Source of the DNA: Acidobacteriota bacterium
GTDB lineage: Bacteria > Acidobacteriota > Terriglobia > Terriglobales > Acidobacteriaceae
Assembly (NCBI GenBank): GCA_028872955.1
Contig: JAGWNX010000007.1
Location: 16,413 to 80,412 of the forward strand
Reading direction: 5' to 3'
Length of the DNA: 64,000 nucleotides
Shown here: piece by piece, positions 62,556 to 64,000 of the stretch
Numbering within the stretch: position 1 is the stretch's first letter
How the letters are laid out: the number at the start of each line of letters is the position of its first letter
Notes under the pieces: generated by a model
What the model was told of the DNA's origin: nothing
The model's input: only the letters and a program-made list of their open reading frames with translations
The model's database searches: none
Position numbers and translations under genes: made by a program

Positions 62556-63746
62556 ATGGAGACGCATCCACAGACCCTCGCCACGCCGCAGGCAAGCTCG
62601 TCTGCCAGTTCGGCTTCGGCGCAATCTGCCCGCTGGCAGGCGCTAAGCGCCTCGGTACGCGGCAGCATGCATCGCTACCTCGGGCTGCCCAACCAGGATG
62701 CCGTGGAAAGCAGCGCGGCGGTGAGCGATGGCCACGTGACCGTGCTGGCAGTCTCTGACGGACACGGCGGCGGACGCCACTTTCGCAGCCAGACCGGGTC
62801 TCGGCTCGCCGTACGCACTGCCGTGCAGCGACTGCAGGCCGAGTTGCCGGGCATCGCTCGCGACCCGGGCTGGACGCGTACTCTCTGCCAGTCGATCCTA
62901 GAAGCCTGGCGCCAGGAAGTGCGCAGGGACCTGGAGAGGCATCCCTTTACCAGTGCGGAGATGGAGGCAGTGCTCCACACCGACGGCCCCACGGGTCAAC
63001 AGAGCGTGGTGCGACGCCCGGAGCTGGCCTATGGGGCAACCCTGCTGGTCGCAGCGGCAGAGGCTTCGCGCATTCTGTATCTGCAGATCGGCGATGGCGA
63101 CCTGCTGGCGGTGCAGCCCGACGGCTCGACCGTGCGCCCCATACCGGTAGACCCTCGGCTGGTGATGCACCAGACGACCTCACTCTGCCAATTGGAGGCG
63201 CTCGACGAGTTCCGGTTCGCGGTCGTGGAAGACCCTGCACAGCTGCCGGAGCTGGTGCTTCTCTCCACCGATGGCTACGTCAACTCCTTCCCCTGTGAGC
63301 AGGAGTTCCTGCAGATAGGTGGCGACTATCTGCAGCTGTTGCGGAGGCAGGGGCCACTGGCTCTGGCCGGACAGTTGCCACAGATCCTCTCCGTGGCGAC
63401 GGAGCAGGGCAGTGGCGACGATATCACGCTGGGCATGCTGCTGCGCAACGCACCCCAGCCTCCGAACTCCGCGTCCCATGCCATGGACTCCAGCGCCGTG
63501 AGGCTGGCCCCCAGCACGACGCTGCGCGCCCTGGAGCAGACCCGGGAGCTGGAGGCTCGGCTGGACGAGCAGGAGCGACTGCAGACGCGCACTGGGCGCA
63601 GGATGGCGCTGCTGCGACTGCTGCTGGTGCTTCTGGCCGTGGCTGCGGCAGTCGCCTGGGGTGTCTCCCTGTGGCGGAGCCACAGGGCACAGGCCGGCCA
63701 ACAGTCACCAGCCGTGGAGAAACAGGACGACGCCCGCCAGCATTGA
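62556..63746 (+). CDS. membrane-anchored PP2C-family protein phosphatase
   Basis: A 396-residue protein phosphatase with the metal-binding motifs LAVSDGHGGG, QIGDGDLLAV, LLSTDGYVNSF and GSGDDITLG, placing it in the bacterial PP2C (PPM) group. The C-terminal fifth has a coiled region (LEARLDEQERLQTRTG) and one membrane helix (LLRLLLVLLAVAAAVAWG), with a short tail outside. It starts 10 bases after the kinase stop, so the two are probably one operon and the phosphatase likely opposes that kinase (inference). Confidence 0.92.
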   Translation: METHPQTLATPQASSSASSASAQSARWQALSASVRGSMHRYLGLPNQDAVESSAAVSDGHVTVLAVSDGHGGGRHFRSQTGSRLAVRTAVQRLQAELPGIARDPGWTRTLCQSILEAWRQEVRRDLERHPFTSAEMEAVLHTDGPTGQQSVVRRPELAYGATLLVAAAEASRILYLQIGDGDLLAVQPDGSTVRPIPVDPRLVMHQTTSLCQLEALDEFRFAVVEDPAQLPELVLLSTDGYVNSFPCEQEFLQIGGDYLQLLRRQGPLALAGQLPQILSVATEQGSGDDITLGMLLRNAPQPPNSASHAMDSSAVRLAPSTTLRALEQTRELEARLDEQERLQTRTGRRMALLRLLLVLLAVAAAVAWGVSLWRSHRAQAGQQSPAVEKQDDARQH

Positions 63747-63750
63747 TCCA

Positions 63751-63778
63751 GCATCCGCCGGGCTACCGGCGTGGATGC
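63751..63778 (+). terminator. hairpin after the PP2C gene
   Basis: GCATCCGCCGG pairs with CCGGC-GT-GGATGC across a four-base loop with a two-base bulge. No T-run follows, so it may be a weak or Rho-assisted terminator. The rest of the gap to 63896 shows an AAGGAG site at 63879-63884 for the next gene. Confidence 0.4.
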
Positions 63779-63896
63779 CCCGGCAGGTGCAGGGCACACG
63801 GCAGGGGCTGCCACCGGACTCTTAATTCGATAAGATTAGGCTGCTGGGGAGGATGCATCCTGCACCTCTGCATCGCCCAAGGAGTAGCCAACCACC

Positions 63897-64000
63897 ATGA
63901 ACACTGTGCTGGAACCAACCGAAGCCCACGGCTTCAAGGACTACACCGAGCACGTCAACCCGATCTGGGCGCGCCTGCTGGATGTGCTGGGGATGAACCT
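63897..64000 (+). CDS. probable class III aminotransferase, 5' part
   Basis: Only the first 34 codons lie in the window: MNTVLEPTEAHGFKDYTEHV, followed by NPIWARLLDVLGMN. The phrase VNPxWxRLLxxLxMN is one I associate with ornithine/acetylornithine-type class III aminotransferases from this kind of genome, but no catalytic motif is visible, so the call is tentative. AAGGAG lies 12 bases upstream of the ATG. Confidence 0.4.
   Translation, partial: MNTVLEPTEAHGFKDYTEHVNPIWARLLDVLGMN

Overview
The window looks like chromosomal DNA of a GC-rich Gram-negative bacterium, most probably an Acidobacteriota of class Terriglobia (inference; no rRNA or other phylogenetic marker was compared). The pointers are a TonB-dependent receptor with an N-terminal carboxypeptidase-regulatory-like domain, a giant secreted protein of Hydin/ASH-type repeats, a 75-residue orphan protein of a type I associate with this phylum, and a small cysteine-containing membrane protein tied to the cytochrome oxidase genes. 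No insertion sequences, phage genes, CRISPR arrays or plasmid functions were seen. One tRNA gene is present, tRNA-Leu(GAG).

Layout. 1-5 kb: end of a STAS anti-anti-sigma factor, gpmI, a GAF-GAF-SpoIIE phosphatase and deoC. 5-7.4 kb: a 44-residue membrane peptide, hpt, lgt and aqpZ. 17.9-7.4 kb (minus strand): a tight run ileS-lspA-uvrA-esterase-TPR protein-two small secreted proteins-SprT-like protein. 18.2-24.3 kb: tonB, a chemoreceptor, a free TonB C-terminal domain protein, a CYTH protein, a Sua5-type tRNA modification enzyme and holB. 24.5-31.5 kb (minus): GH3 beta-glucosidase, a cytochrome P450 overlapping tmk, a lipoprotein, lpxD and an unknown protein. 31.7-33.7 kb: a CCA/poly(A) polymerase-family enzyme with a long histone-H1-like tail. 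33.7-37.3 kb (minus): compact ctaC-ctaD-ctaE plus a small membrane protein. 37.4-45.1 kb: pdxS/pdxT, a glycosyltransferase, a thioesterase, recQ, the 75-residue orphan and a RibBA whose GTP cyclohydrolase half looks degenerate. 45.1-51.7 kb (minus): the 1,976-residue ASH-repeat protein and an Flp-type pilin with a glycine-rich repeat tail. 51.9-58.9 kb: two HAD hydrolases, an aminotransferase, a metallo-beta-lactamase-fold hydrolase, secG, the tRNA and a TonB-dependent receptor. 59-64 kb: a transmembrane Ser/Thr kinase with an extracytoplasmic TPR region, its neighbouring membrane-anchored PP2C phosphatase, and the start of a probable class III aminotransferase.

Most of the window is ordinary housekeeping sequence. 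The points most worth following up are the lysine/alanine/proline-rich tail on the nucleotidyltransferase (with similar segments in UvrA and RecQ), the Flp pilin with GGGNGGGF repeats beside the giant surface protein, the degenerate RibA half of RibBA, the kinase/phosphatase pair, and several unassigned palindromes and structured leaders. Promoter and start-site calls were made by eye.
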